From NCBI GenBank assembly GCA_034090045.1, contig JAXDTI010000001.1, positions 1-64,000 on the forward strand: 64,000 nt of DNA. Reading direction: 5' to 3'. This stretch comes from JAXDTI01 sp034090045 (lineage in GTDB: Bacteria; Actinomycetota; Actinomycetes; Actinomycetales; Actinomycetaceae). Shown piece after piece: positions 13,720-22,508 of this stretch (position 1 is its first letter; every line of letters starts with the position of its first letter). Position numbers and translations under genes: made by a program. Under the pieces are notes generated by a model, which saw only the letters and a program-made list of their open reading frames with translations, was not told where the DNA came from and made no database searches.

Positions 13720-15254
13720 TGCGTCGCGTACCGATTTCTAAACGCACCCTCCCGGATGCGCAACCCGAACCACTGAACGCCAGCCTCGAAACTGTGTCTT
13801 TCCGATACGCGGCAGCTAACACTCCGGCTATTAAAAGCATTGATATACAGGTTCCAGCCGGCCAATTTGTGTTACTCACCGGTCCGAGCGGGGGCGGAAA
13901 ATCTACGGTTCTGCGACTGTGTAACGGCCTGATTCCGCACTATAACGATGGGGAAATGACCGGTCAAGTCCGGCTGGAAACGAGCAAGACAAGTCTGGAC
14001 CCGCAAGTCGCTCCACTGTGGGAGACCGGAGGACAGGTCGCAATGGTTTTCCAAAACCCACGCACCCAGTTCTACACCACCGACTCCACTTCCGAGATAG
14101 CGTTTGCACTGGAAAATCGCGGTATTGAACCAGCCGTGATTCGGCAACGCATAAGCACGACTGCCGCCGAAATGGAAATTGAGGGACTGCTGGGTCGCTC
14201 AATGTTTTCTTTTTCTGGTGGCGAACTGCAACTAATCGCCTGCGCCTCCGCGCGGGTCGCGACCCCGCGCCTATATCTCTTTGACGAACCCACATCGAAC
14301 CTTTCTGAAGAGGCGATCGAGAGTTTCAGCAAAGTCTTGGCAGATCTCAAAGCAACCGGAAACACGGTGCTCATTGCTGAACATCGCCTGTATTTCCTTG
14401 AAGGTTTAATTGACCGTGCCCTGATAATTGATGGCGACGTGCGCGCCGATATGTCGGGGACAGACTTTTTTGCAATGAATAACGATACGCGCACCAGTTT
14501 CGGATTGCGTCAATTACAGCGCCCGCAGATTGAACTCTCGGCCGAACAGGTACCACTAGGCTCCAACGCGATACCCGTACCCACCGTGACCGTCCCCCGG
14601 GCGCAGTGCCCCGAAACCGATTCTCCCAGTGGACTGGCACTCGAGGCTGTGCGCGCGAAATACGGGCGACGTGTCGTGTGGGACATCGCTAACCTGTTTT
14701 TTTCTCGCGGTCAGGTAACCGCTGTTACCGGCTCGAACGGCATCGGAAAATCGACTTTGGCGGCGGTGATAACCGGCCTGAAGAAAGCTAAAGGTGGCAC
14801 CATCAGCCTGGACGGAAAGGTTTTGAGTGAGAAACAGCGGGTGCATTGCAGCTACCTGGTGATGCAGGATGTACATCGGCAGCTCTTTGCCGATTCGGTG
14901 CGTGCCGAAATCACGCTCGGTCTGGAACGCTCCGGTGCCGCGCCGCTCAACGACGAAGCGGTCGATACCCTGCTGAAGCGTTTTAACCTGCTGCAATACG
15001 CCGATCGGCACCCGTTGAGTCTCTCTGGCGGGCAGAAACAGCGCCTGGTGATTGCGTCAGCGGTTGCGTCGCAGCGCGAAGTGTATGTTTTCGATGAACC
15101 GAGTTCTGGTCTGGATCGGCGGCACCTGGAGGGGGTGGCGGCGGCACTGCGAGAACTAGCGAGAGAAAACAAGGTCGTAATCTTGATAACCCACGACCCG
15201 GAACTGATAAACGCCTGTGCCGACCGGCACCTGCAGCTCACCAACGGACATTAA
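13719..15254 (+). CDS. ECF transporter double ATPase (fused EcfA-EcfA')
   Basis: A 511-residue cytoplasmic protein holding two ABC ATPase domains. The first has Walker A GPSGGGKST, signature FSGGE and Walker B LYLFDEPTSN. The second has GSNGIGKST, LSGGQKQ and YVFDEPSSGLD. Fused pairs replace separate EcfA and EcfA' in some actinobacterial and archaeal ECF systems. The start ATG overlaps the EcfT stop and a G-rich ribosome binding site precedes it. Together with the two upstream genes it makes a complete, probably dedicated ECF importer. Confidence 0.92.
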   Translation: MRRVPISKRTLPDAQPEPLNASLETVSFRYAAANTPAIKSIDIQVPAGQFVLLTGPSGGGKSTVLRLCNGLIPHYNDGEMTGQVRLETSKTSLDPQVAPLWETGGQVAMVFQNPRTQFYTTDSTSEIAFALENRGIEPAVIRQRISTTAAEMEIEGLLGRSMFSFSGGELQLIACASARVATPRLYLFDEPTSNLSEEAIESFSKVLADLKATGNTVLIAEHRLYFLEGLIDRALIIDGDVRADMSGTDFFAMNNDTRTSFGLRQLQRPQIELSAEQVPLGSNAIPVPTVTVPRAQCPETDSPSGLALEAVRAKYGRRVVWDIANLFFSRGQVTAVTGSNGIGKSTLAAVITGLKKAKGGTISLDGKVLSEKQRVHCSYLVMQDVHRQLFADSVRAEITLGLERSGAAPLNDEAVDTLLKRFNLLQYADRHPLSLSGGQKQRLVIASAVASQREVYVFDEPSSGLDRRHLEGVAAALRELARENKVVILITHDPELINACADRHLQLTNGH

Positions 15255-15259
15255 CAGGG

Positions 15260-15790
15260 TCAGCTGAGGCCTTTCTGAAAATCCCTCATGGCGCGTTGCG
15301 CCTCACGGTTATCCTGTTTTTGACGCAGCGTCTGACGCTTGTCCCACTCCTGTTTGCCGCGTGCCAGAGCCAGCGACAGTTTCGCTCGTCCACGCACAAA
15401 ATACAGTTCCAGCGGCACAATCGTGTAACCTTTTGCCTGCACCCCACGCTCCAGGCGCGCAATCTCAGCGGAGTGCAACAGCAGTTTACGTTTCCGATAG
15501 GGGACGTGATTCGTCCATGACCCATTAACATATTCGGGAATGTGGGCGTGCTGCAGCCACGCCTCACCTCCCTCAATCTCGATCCAGGATTCGGCGAGTG
15601 ACGCGCGCCCCATCCGCAGCGCTTTCACCTCGGTTCCGCGCAGCGACAACCCCGCCTCAAAACGCTCCTCAAGTGCATAGTCATGTGATGCACGGCGGTT
15701 CCGGGCAATTATTTTCTTCGCGTCCGATTCGGCATTGGCGCGCGCGGCAGCTGAAGCAGATACGCCAGCTTTCTTCCATCCTTTCGGCAT
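15260..15790 (-). CDS. smpB: tmRNA-binding protein SmpB
   Basis: 176 residues starting MPKGWKKAGVSASAAAR. The start was chosen because GGAGGGGG lies 7 bases upstream; the frame extends 15 codons further without a site. The OB-fold core is clear: NRRASHDYALEERFEAGLSL, GTEVKALRMGRASLAESW, HIPEY, then HVPYRKRKLLLH. The basic tail WDKRQTLRQKQ follows, the part that enters the ribosomal mRNA channel. It delivers tmRNA to stalled ribosomes. It follows the M23-ftsX-ftsE genes on the same strand, the usual actinobacterial order. Confidence 0.96.
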   Translation of the reverse strand: MPKGWKKAGVSASAAARANAESDAKKIIARNRRASHDYALEERFEAGLSLRGTEVKALRMGRASLAESWIEIEGGEAWLQHAHIPEYVNGSWTNHVPYRKRKLLLHSAEIARLERGVQAKGYTIVPLELYFVRGRAKLSLALARGKQEWDKRQTLRQKQDNREAQRAMRDFQKGLS

Positions 15791-15872
15791 AACACACCCC
15801 CTCCGGTCGCTAGTTACGGTGACAAACACAGCCACCGATTCGGGTTACATCGGCAGTCAACCCGACTAAAGG

Positions 15873-17174
15873 CTACATCATCGACATCGGGTTGATTGTT
15901 ATGCCGTTCTTCCATATCTCGTAGTGAGTGTGACATCCGGTAGAGTTACCAGTTGTTCCCGTATAACCGATTACTTGCCCTTTATTCACGTGCTGACCAG
16001 AAAAAACAGCAAAAGAAGTGAAATGCCTGTGGACAGTCTGCCAAGATGATCCACCGATGACACCATGGTTTATGTATACGCTGTTTCCACCTGACCCATC
16101 ATATAAAGCTGCAGTCACCGTACCTGATGCGGTAGCATACTGCGGCACTCCGCAATTTGCAGCCAAATCAACCCCCTGATGCAGCTCTGTGTATCCCAAA
16201 ACAGGGTTTACTCGCCAACCGTATGATGAGGTGACATTCAGTGCACCATCAATCGGGTGACGAAAAATACCTCCACCTCCTGAATAATTCGAGTACACCG
16301 GTGTTACCGGCCCTACCGGTGTTACCGGTTTTGTCCGCTGACTATTTGCCCAGTTGCGAGCATCTATTTCACTGATGCGACTCTGAGCTTCCTGTTGTTC
16401 TCGCCTGGCGTTGGCTAAATCGGATTCCAGGTTTTTCTTTTGGGAATCTAGTTGAGTCTTTGCCGCTGACTTTTGCTGAACAATATCGTTATAGGTTTCA
16501 TAGCTGGTCTGTTTGTCAGCAGCGGCGTCCTGCGCATCTTTCAAGGCCGCATCAGCGTCCTTCTTCAAATCCGCTACCTGGTCTTTCAAGGACTGCAACC
16601 GGTTTTGCTGATTACGTGACAGTGCCAACGCGTTTTCAACTTTCGTCATTTTTTGGCTCTGCAACTGCGCAGCCAGGTCGCGCGAAAAAGCCACTTTCGC
16701 GAAATCATCAGTGGTTTTCGCGGTGGTAGCTAATGCTATTAACGAAAATTCTCCACCGCTCTGATAGGTCTGTCGCGCCAGCTCCCCCACGGTTTTCATA
16801 TCTCCGCCGAGCTTGTCCTCGTTACTCGCTACCTGCTCGTTCACTTCTGACAGGTCCGCTTGCGCGATCTCCAGCTGGTCTTGAATAATCTGTTGTTTAC
16901 GCAGCGCATCGGCTTCTTTAGTTTTGGCGTCAGTGAGGTTGATTTCGGCATCGGCCAGGTCAATCTCAGACTGCTGTAATGCGATGGCAGCATCCGCCAG
17001 GTTGGTGTTCACTGAGTCCAGAGACCCCTGCAACTGGTTCATGGTTTGTTGTGCCTTATCCCGACGGTTGACGGCGTCGGAGCGCTCATCGGCGAGCGCC
17101 ATTGGCATACCCAGCCCGAAGCAGACCAGCAGCACTATTACTATCGCCAGTATTCGGCGCGTTTTCCCGCTCAT
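15873..17174 (-). CDS. FtsEX-linked M23 peptidoglycan hydrolase
   Basis: 433 residues. An N-terminal signal peptide (IVIVLLVCFGLGMPMALA) is followed by a long coiled coil (about residues 33-280, rich in Gln, Asp and Ala) and a C-terminal M23/LytM domain. The zinc and catalytic residues are visible: LHQGVDL and GCHTHYE, with VHRHF between. M23 enzymes cut peptide cross-links. The layout mirrors EnvC/RipC-type proteins activated by FtsEX, and the gene lies directly downstream of ftsX on the same strand. AGGAGG lies 6 bases before the ATG. Confidence 0.92.
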   Translation of the reverse strand: MSGKTRRILAIVIVLLVCFGLGMPMALADERSDAVNRRDKAQQTMNQLQGSLDSVNTNLADAAIALQQSEIDLADAEINLTDAKTKEADALRKQQIIQDQLEIAQADLSEVNEQVASNEDKLGGDMKTVGELARQTYQSGGEFSLIALATTAKTTDDFAKVAFSRDLAAQLQSQKMTKVENALALSRNQQNRLQSLKDQVADLKKDADAALKDAQDAAADKQTSYETYNDIVQQKSAAKTQLDSQKKNLESDLANARREQQEAQSRISEIDARNWANSQRTKPVTPVGPVTPVYSNYSGGGGIFRHPIDGALNVTSSYGWRVNPVLGYTELHQGVDLAANCGVPQYATASGTVTAALYDGSGGNSVYINHGVIGGSSWQTVHRHFTSFAVFSGQHVNKGQVIGYTGTTGNSTGCHTHYEIWKNGITINPMSMM

Positions 17175-17241
17175 TTGACCTCCTCCTAGCTCCTGTACCG
17201 GCTCACCTTACACGGTGTTTCATAGGTTCGCATTTCCAGAC

Positions 17242-18156
17242 CTATACTTTCGCGTATTTCGCCAGCGACACCGCACTTGCCAGCATCGCCAACAGGATCG
17301 CCGCCACAATCAGGATCGGGGACACAATCCAAACTTCCAGGTCGCCAATGAATTTGATTGATGGGAAGGCTTTCGCGAGCCACCCCTGGATGAACATTGT
17401 GGACTCTAGCCAGATGCCGCCAACTGCGAGTACCGCGCCGATGAGTGCGGCGATCGCCCCCTCAATCATGAACGGCAACTGCACGAACAGGTTTGATGCC
17501 CCGACAAGCCGCATAATCGAGGTTTCTTTCTCGCGGCTCATCGCCGAGAGCCGGATTGTAGTAGTGATGAGCAAGATTGCGGCTATCACCATCAACATGG
17601 CGAGCCCCCAAGAGACCAGAGTCGCATTGTTCAAGGCTTTCAACAGCGGTTCAACGATTGCGCGCTGGTCTTGAACCATTTCAACGCCGGGGCGTCCCTC
17701 CAGGTCAGAAGCGATTATTTCATAGTCGTTCGGATCCTTCAGTTTGATTCGGAACGACTCAGGCATCATATCAACGGTTGTGACCTCGCCGATCACGGTG
17801 TCCCCGTACAGATCCATGAAGTCTTTATAGGTGTCTTTTTTGCTCAGGTGATAGACCTGTTTCACATACGGGCCCAGGTCGCTGGAGCTGAGACGTTCAC
17901 GCACGTCAGCTACCTGCCGGGTGGTTGCCTCTTCACCGTTGCAATTCTTCGCGGAGTCGTCCTTCGCGCACATGTAGACATTGACTTCGACTTTCGCGTA
18001 CCACTGGGTTTTAAGCTGAGTTATTTGCAGCTGCGCGAGGATACCGGTACCGACGAAAAGCAGCGACACACAGGTTACGAGAATAACCGAGACGGTCATC
18101 GCGAAGTTATGACCGAGACCCTTGAAGACCTGCCCCATTACGAATCGAAAACGCAT
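17242..18156 (-). CDS. ftsX: Cell division protein FtsX
   Basis: 304 residues with one N-terminal membrane helix, an extracellular domain (about 45-170, containing the paired cysteines CAKDDSAKNC), and three C-terminal helices with the conserved segment ATLVSWGLAMLMVIAAILLI and the coupling motif MSREKETSIMRLVGAS. FtsX receives the ATPase signal from FtsE and transmits it to an extracellular hydrolase, here probably the neighbouring M23 protein. The ATG follows the ftsE stop by 2 bp and has GGAGG about 10 bases upstream. Confidence 0.95.
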   Translation of the reverse strand: MRFRFVMGQVFKGLGHNFAMTVSVILVTCVSLLFVGTGILAQLQITQLKTQWYAKVEVNVYMCAKDDSAKNCNGEEATTRQVADVRERLSSSDLGPYVKQVYHLSKKDTYKDFMDLYGDTVIGEVTTVDMMPESFRIKLKDPNDYEIIASDLEGRPGVEMVQDQRAIVEPLLKALNNATLVSWGLAMLMVIAAILLITTTIRLSAMSREKETSIMRLVGASNLFVQLPFMIEGAIAALIGAVLAVGGIWLESTMFIQGWLAKAFPSIKFIGDLEVWIVSPILIVAAILLAMLASAVSLAKYAKV

Positions 18157-18158
18157 GA

Positions 18159-18851
18159 CTATCTCGCCTCCCCGTAGACACCGCCGGCTTGGTCACGCAC
18201 GACTTTCCCGTCTACCAGCTCGATCACTCGTTGCCGCATCTGGTTGACTATCTCGATGTCGTGGGTCGCCATAACCACGGTTGTGCCGCCACGGTTGTTA
18301 ATACGCGCGAGTAACCTCATAATCCCCATCGAAGTTTTTTGATCCAGGTTACCGGTCGGCTCATCGGCAAGCAGGATTTTTGGTTTATTCACCATCGCAC
18401 GTGCAATCGCGACACGCTGTTGTTCACCCCCGGAAAGCTCATGCGGCATACGTTTTTCTTTGCCACCGAGACCGAATTGTTCGAGAATTTCCGGTACTTT
18501 GGTTTTGATTTCGCGTTTTGGACGCCCAATCACCTGTAGTGCGAGCGCCACATTGTCGAACACGTTTTTATTGTCGAGCAGTTTGAAGTCCTGAAAGACC
18601 GTTCCGACTTCCCGACGCAGCTGCGGCACTTTCCATCGTGACAGTTTGCCGACATCGCGCCCAAGCACCAGAACCTTACCCTTTGTCGGGCGGTTCTCCC
18701 TGATGAGCAGGGACAAGAACGTTGATTTCCCGGATCCGGACTCACCGACCAGGAACACGAATTCTCCGCGTTTGATTTCGAGGTTCACCTCGGAGAGCGC
18801 CGGTCTTGCGCCTCGCTTATAAACCTTGGTAACTCCATCAAATTTGATCAT
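18159..18851 (-). CDS. ftsE: Cell division ATP-binding protein FtsE
   Basis: 230 residues. A standard ABC ATPase: Walker A GESGSGKST, Q-loop VFQDFKLL, signature LSGGEQQRVAIARA, Walker B ILLADEPTGNLD and H-loop ATHD. It is the cytoplasmic motor of the FtsEX complex in septal wall remodelling. First gene of the ftsE-ftsX-M23-smpB cluster; prfB lies upstream on the same strand with a 120-bp gap that probably holds the promoter. Confidence 0.96.
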   Translation of the reverse strand: MIKFDGVTKVYKRGARPALSEVNLEIKRGEFVFLVGESGSGKSTFLSLLIRENRPTKGKVLVLGRDVGKLSRWKVPQLRREVGTVFQDFKLLDNKNVFDNVALALQVIGRPKREIKTKVPEILEQFGLGGKEKRMPHELSGGEQQRVAIARAMVNKPKILLADEPTGNLDQKTSMGIMRLLARINNRGGTTVVMATHDIEIVNQMRQRVIELVDGKVVRDQAGGVYGEAR

Positions 18852-18971
18852 CTGTAATTCATCCCCGGGTTGCAGTTTTCAGGCAAAAGCCTACGCAAAA
18901 CAGGGCTGTATTCCGTCTAAGACACGCAGCATAAACCTAAACAACCAAGGTTATATGAGAATTTTATAGGC

Positions 18972-20090
18972 TCAGGCTTCGCCACCACCGGCTGCCCGCC
19001 ACCTGATACCGGCATCTATGAATCCGTCAATGTCTCCATCGAACACCGCATCCGGGTTCGAGGATTCATACCCGGTACGCAGATCCTTTACCAGCTGTTG
19101 ACCGTAGAGAAAATAGGATCGCATCTGATCTCCCCAGGAGGCCTTTACATCTCCGGCCAGCTCCTTCTTTTTCGCCTGTTCTTCCTCGTGGCGACGCTGC
19201 AGCAGACGCGACTGTAGCACTCGTAACGCGGCAGCTCGGTTTTGGATTTGGGATTTTTCGTTTTGCATCGACACGACGATCCCGGTCGGAATGTGGGTCA
19301 TGCGCACAGCAGAATCGGTGGTGTTAACGGACTGTCCGCCCGGCCCGGAGGAACGAAACACGTCAATTTTCAGGTCGGTTTCCGGTATTTCAATATGGTC
19401 TGTGGTCTCAATCACCGGGATTACTTCAACGGCGGCGAACGAGGTTTGCCGTTTCCCGGCAGCGTTAAAGGGGCTGACTCGCGCGAGCCGGTGGGTGCCG
19501 GCTTCAACTGAGAGCCGCCCGTATGCGTATGGTGCGTCCACCTCGAAAGTCGCCGATTTGATGCCCGCCTCTTCAGCATAGGAGGTGTCCATCACCTTGG
19601 TTGGATACCCGTTGCGCTCAGCCCAGCGTAAATACATTCTGACCAGCATCTCTGCGAAATCAGCGGCATCTACTCCGCCGGCACCGGAACGGATAGTGAC
19701 CACCGCGGCACGCTCGTCATATTCGCCGCTGAGCAGTGTCTGAATCTGCAAGGCCGCCAGCGCTTCCCTGGTTTTTTCGAGTTCTTTGTCGAGGTCCGCA
19801 TAGATTTCTGCGGCTTCTTCTCCCTCGGATTCGAACGCCATTTCAAGCATAGCGTCGAGGTCTTCTACGCGTTGTCTCATGTTGTCGAGGCGCCCCAAAT
19901 CGGCTTGCAGATGCGACAGTCGCGCCGTAACCGACTGGGCTTTATCCTGGTCATCCCATAAATCAGGGGATGCGGCTTCCTCGGATAGTGCGGCGATTTT
20001 TTCGCGTAACTCTTTCGGGCGCGCGACCGCCAAAACGTTTTCGAGCTCTCGATGCAGCTGCGCTATCTCCTGACCGTAATCCGTTCTCAC
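18972..20090 (-). CDS. prfB: Peptide chain release factor 2
   Basis: 372 residues. The codon-recognition tripeptide SPF (206-208) identifies RF2, which reads UGA and UAA; GGQ (251-253, SSGPGGQSVN) triggers peptide release. The frame is continuous from a GTG directly after an in-frame TAG, so the programmed +1 frameshift of enterobacterial prfB is absent, as usual in actinobacteria. Neighbour of ftsE, a conserved actinobacterial arrangement. Confidence 0.96.
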   Translation of the reverse strand: MRTDYGQEIAQLHRELENVLAVARPKELREKIAALSEEAASPDLWDDQDKAQSVTARLSHLQADLGRLDNMRQRVEDLDAMLEMAFESEGEEAAEIYADLDKELEKTREALAALQIQTLLSGEYDERAAVVTIRSGAGGVDAADFAEMLVRMYLRWAERNGYPTKVMDTSYAEEAGIKSATFEVDAPYAYGRLSVEAGTHRLARVSPFNAAGKRQTSFAAVEVIPVIETTDHIEIPETDLKIDVFRSSGPGGQSVNTTDSAVRMTHIPTGIVVSMQNEKSQIQNRAAALRVLQSRLLQRRHEEEQAKKKELAGDVKASWGDQMRSYFLYGQQLVKDLRTGYESSNPDAVFDGDIDGFIDAGIRWRAAGGGEA

Positions 20091-20145
20091 CTATCCAGGT
20101 TATACGAAACCCTCCAGACGACCCGATTCTGCATAGTTTTCGCGC

Positions 20146-20604
20146 TCACTGATTCGACATATAGGCAGCGTGGGCGCTGGATTCTACCGTGATTGGCATT
20201 GTTAGGGCGGCATCCAGAAAGCGCGGCATCCAGGGGAGGGGTATTTCTGCTTGCGCCCGAACGGTTATGACCCCGCCGTCTGTGTTCACCGATACCACCT
20301 GGAAAGCTCGTAGCGAGCCGAGCTGTTCGGCGGGCAAGGAGTGGGCGAGTTTTGTGACGTGTTCGGTGGTTTCCTGTTGATTAACAGCCGCGTCGGCTCC
20401 TGTATAGTAGCTTCTCGTGAATAGTTCTTGAACAGCAGATACTGCCAATTCGTCAGTGATCCCGAGCATCCTTACACGCCCGATTTCGGCTGCGGCGATC
20501 GCGGTTTGGACTGCTATCACCGCGACCAGCAGCACCAGCATCCCGATGGCTAGCACGGTTACTCGACCGTCCTCTTCGCGTATCCGGTGCGCAGCTGAAA
20601 TCAC
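20146..20604 (-). CDS. TadG/helicase-like secretion accessory protein (pseudopilin-type)
   Basis: 152 residues with one N-terminal membrane helix (VTVLAIGMLVLLVAVIAVQTAI) after a short polar head containing DGR, and a soluble extracytoplasmic domain. This is the Rv3654c-like/TadG-like type that closes actinobacterial Tad loci. It starts with GTG overlapping the stop of the TadE gene (GTGA). It would be inserted in the membrane with the C-terminus outside. The function in pilus assembly is not defined. Confidence 0.7.
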   Translation of the reverse strand: MISAAHRIREEDGRVTVLAIGMLVLLVAVIAVQTAIAAAEIGRVRMLGITDELAVSAVQELFTRSYYTGADAAVNQQETTEHVTKLAHSLPAEQLGSLRAFQVVSVNTDGGVITVRAQAEIPLPWMPRFLDAALTMPITVESSAHAAYMSNQ

Positions 20605-21020
20605 TGTTGAACTCCGGTGATATCCGGCTTGGGGATGACAGTAGCAGAACGCACCTCGATATCGGTTTTCAGTGCGGAAGTGAGAAAATCAGGTATCAGT
20701 GGCATCTTTATCCGCGCTGTCACCGTTAACTGTTCGGTTTTCGCTGTGCAGGGTTCCGGGCAGTAACGTTCCCACCGGTATCCCCGCTCTATTCCGAAAT
20801 CGCTATAGACCATATTGACTGCTTCATCTATGCGTTCAGGGTCGAAACGTGCCACCCTTCCTGCTTCACGAGCAGCGTATTGCGTTGCATAGTTTACGGT
20901 CTCTATCTGCGATAACGCCGTAATGAGGTACAGTAGCGGAACCAGCATCATAACTGCGACGACAACGAATTCGATTGCCGCTGAGCCCTCTTCGCCACCC
21001 AGCCTGGCGCGGTGTTTCAC
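20601..21020 (-). CDS. TadE-family protein
   Basis: 139 residues. The GSAAIEFVVVAVMMLVPLLYL segment is the TadE prepilin-like motif (glycine, then hydrophobic helix with Glu at about +5). It is followed by a soluble part with a cysteine pair (YCPEPC). TadE-like proteins are minor pseudopilins that need processing by a TadV-type peptidase. Overlaps its neighbours by 4 bp on both sides, so tightly coupled. Confidence 0.82.
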   Translation of the reverse strand: MKHRARLGGEEGSAAIEFVVVAVMMLVPLLYLITALSQIETVNYATQYAAREAGRVARFDPERIDEAVNMVYSDFGIERGYRWERYCPEPCTAKTEQLTVTARIKMPLIPDFLTSALKTDIEVRSATVIPKPDITGVQQ

Positions 21021-21424
21021 TGTGGCTCCCGGAATGCTCGCGCGCTAGTTTCTAGGGTGCCGGGAACCCCCCACGGCCCGATTATCGGCACTGCCGCTCG
21101 CAGCTTGACCGTGACTATTTCTCGCCCCCGTACCGAACTGACCTGCACATCCATTTTGGGTTGTTGTGCCCCAGGTAGCAGCTGAACCATGAGGTGTTCA
21201 ATCCTCGCCCGCCCCTCTTCCGGGGTGCCGCCGACGAGAGCGACCCGCCGGGCAGCCTCGCCACTGACCGCCACCATTGTGGCACGTACGTGTCCGGCAT
21301 ATCCGACCTGTAACAGCGCCAGAGTCAGGAACACAACCATAACGATGGTGAGCAGCGACTCAACCAGTGTTGAGCCAGTTTCGTTGCGGCTTATGAAGCC
21401 TGACTGGACGACCTGCTCACACAT
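21017..21424 (-). CDS. TadE-like pseudopilin
   Basis: 135 residues with the ETGSTLVESLLTIVMVVFLT helix, again with Glu soon after a Gly-Ser, and a soluble domain of about 85 residues. It overlaps the pilin gene upstream by 8 bp and the second TadE gene downstream by 4 bp. Minor pseudopilin of the Tad apparatus (family knowledge); exact role unknown. Confidence 0.78.
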   Translation of the reverse strand: MCEQVVQSGFISRNETGSTLVESLLTIVMVVFLTLALLQVGYAGHVRATMVAVSGEAARRVALVGGTPEEGRARIEHLMVQLLPGAQQPKMDVQVSSVRGREIVTVKLRAAVPIIGPWGVPGTLETSARAFREPQ

Positions 21425-21584
21425 TCGTCACAGTGGCGATCGCGTGGTTAAACATGTCGATCAGCGCTGGACGGGCGAGCGCCCAAACTGCCGCTACCAG
21501 CCCAGCTGTCATCAAAGTGACCATGACCCACCCCGGCACGTCTCCCTGTTCCTCCAACAGGTTCGCATGGTTTTTCGTCTCCAT
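21417..21584 (-). CDS. Flp-type major pilin candidate, 55 aa
   Basis: The short frame reads METKNHANLLEEQGDVPGWV, then MVTLMTAGLVAAVWALARPA, then LIDMFNHAIATVTNV. A charged head, one hydrophobic helix and a short tail fit Flp or DUF4244-type pilins. It lies between tadC and the TadE genes, the standard pilin position in actinobacteria. GGAGAC lies before the ATG. The Gly-Asp-Val-Pro-Gly segment may contain the processing site. Confidence 0.75.
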   Translation of the reverse strand: METKNHANLLEEQGDVPGWVMVTLMTAGLVAAVWALARPALIDMFNHAIATVTNV

Positions 21585-21614
21585 TACGTCTCCTTTCTTC
21601 TCTGTTTTAAGGTT

Positions 21615-22505
21615 TCAAAAACTCATTTGCATGGCACGCAGGCTCGGATACAGCACAAAAAGAACCGTGAGTGGCAGGATGCCGAAAACTACCGGCACCA
21701 TCATCGCGATTTCGCGTTTTCCGGCCTGTTCCATCAGTTCTTTACGTTGGCTGGTGCGAATATCTATTGCCTGTTCGCGCAGCACCCCAGCGAGGGGAGT
21801 TCCGAGCCTCCCGGCGTTTGACAGGGTGTCGGTCAGCCGAATGAATGATGCAGATTGCACCTGGCGGCCAGCCTGCAGCAACGCCACAACCAGTGGTGTC
21901 CCGGAGTCTACGGCTGCGAGCAGCTGGCGAATCTCGAAACCTATCGGGTCAATACAGGTGGAACAGATTCGCCGCAGTGCCGAATCCAGTGAGTCTCCGC
22001 CGCTGACTGCGAGCGAAAGCAGTTCAGCGAAATCTGGAACCTGTGCTTCCAGATGACGCTGCCGGGTATTCGCCCGAACAGTGAGCATCAGGTCGGGGGC
22101 GAGCGCCCCGGCGACTGCCCCAAAGCTAACCAGCAGTATCGTCAGCTGTGGGGCACGCGAAGCCACAGCCGGGACAACAGCGCACACAACACCTATAAAA
22201 CCGCCTGTTAGCTGCTGTAACCGCAACCTGCCGGGGTCTGGTGTTTCCCCGGCGAACCGCAACCGGCGCGTTATTGAAGCATCGGTCGAACCGAATACCC
22301 GCAGTGCCCGACGGGAGGAGCGAAGCAGTTCCCCCACCACCACAGACAGCAGCTCGCTCGACCCCTGTCTGCGACAATTGCCGACCCGATAGCTGCGTAT
22401 CCGGTTGTAAAGGGTTGCTTCGCGGGCACGGATCGCCGCCAGGATTATCAGCATCCCTGTGGCGAGCAGCACCGACGGCAGCAGATATATCAGTATTTCA
22501 ACCAC
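21615..22505 (-). CDS. tadC: Tad pilus inner-membrane protein TadC
   Basis: 296 residues of the type II/IV secretion F family: an N-terminal helix pair, a central cytoplasmic domain with VPDFAELLSLAVSGGDSLDSAL, and C-terminal helices (AMMVPVVFGILPLTVLFVLYP). TadB and TadC form the membrane platform for pilus extrusion. It is 3 bp from tadB. Confidence 0.88.
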   Translation of the reverse strand: MVEILIYLLPSVLLATGMLIILAAIRAREATLYNRIRSYRVGNCRRQGSSELLSVVVGELLRSSRRALRVFGSTDASITRRLRFAGETPDPGRLRLQQLTGGFIGVVCAVVPAVASRAPQLTILLVSFGAVAGALAPDLMLTVRANTRQRHLEAQVPDFAELLSLAVSGGDSLDSALRRICSTCIDPIGFEIRQLLAAVDSGTPLVVALLQAGRQVQSASFIRLTDTLSNAGRLGTPLAGVLREQAIDIRTSQRKELMEQAGKREIAMMVPVVFGILPLTVLFVLYPSLRAMQMSF

Positions 22506-22508
22506 TAT

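Noticed and set aside
19000..20090. Programmed +1 frameshift in prfB
   Set aside because: The frame is continuous from the start codon and no internal UGA with an upstream slippery CUU is present.
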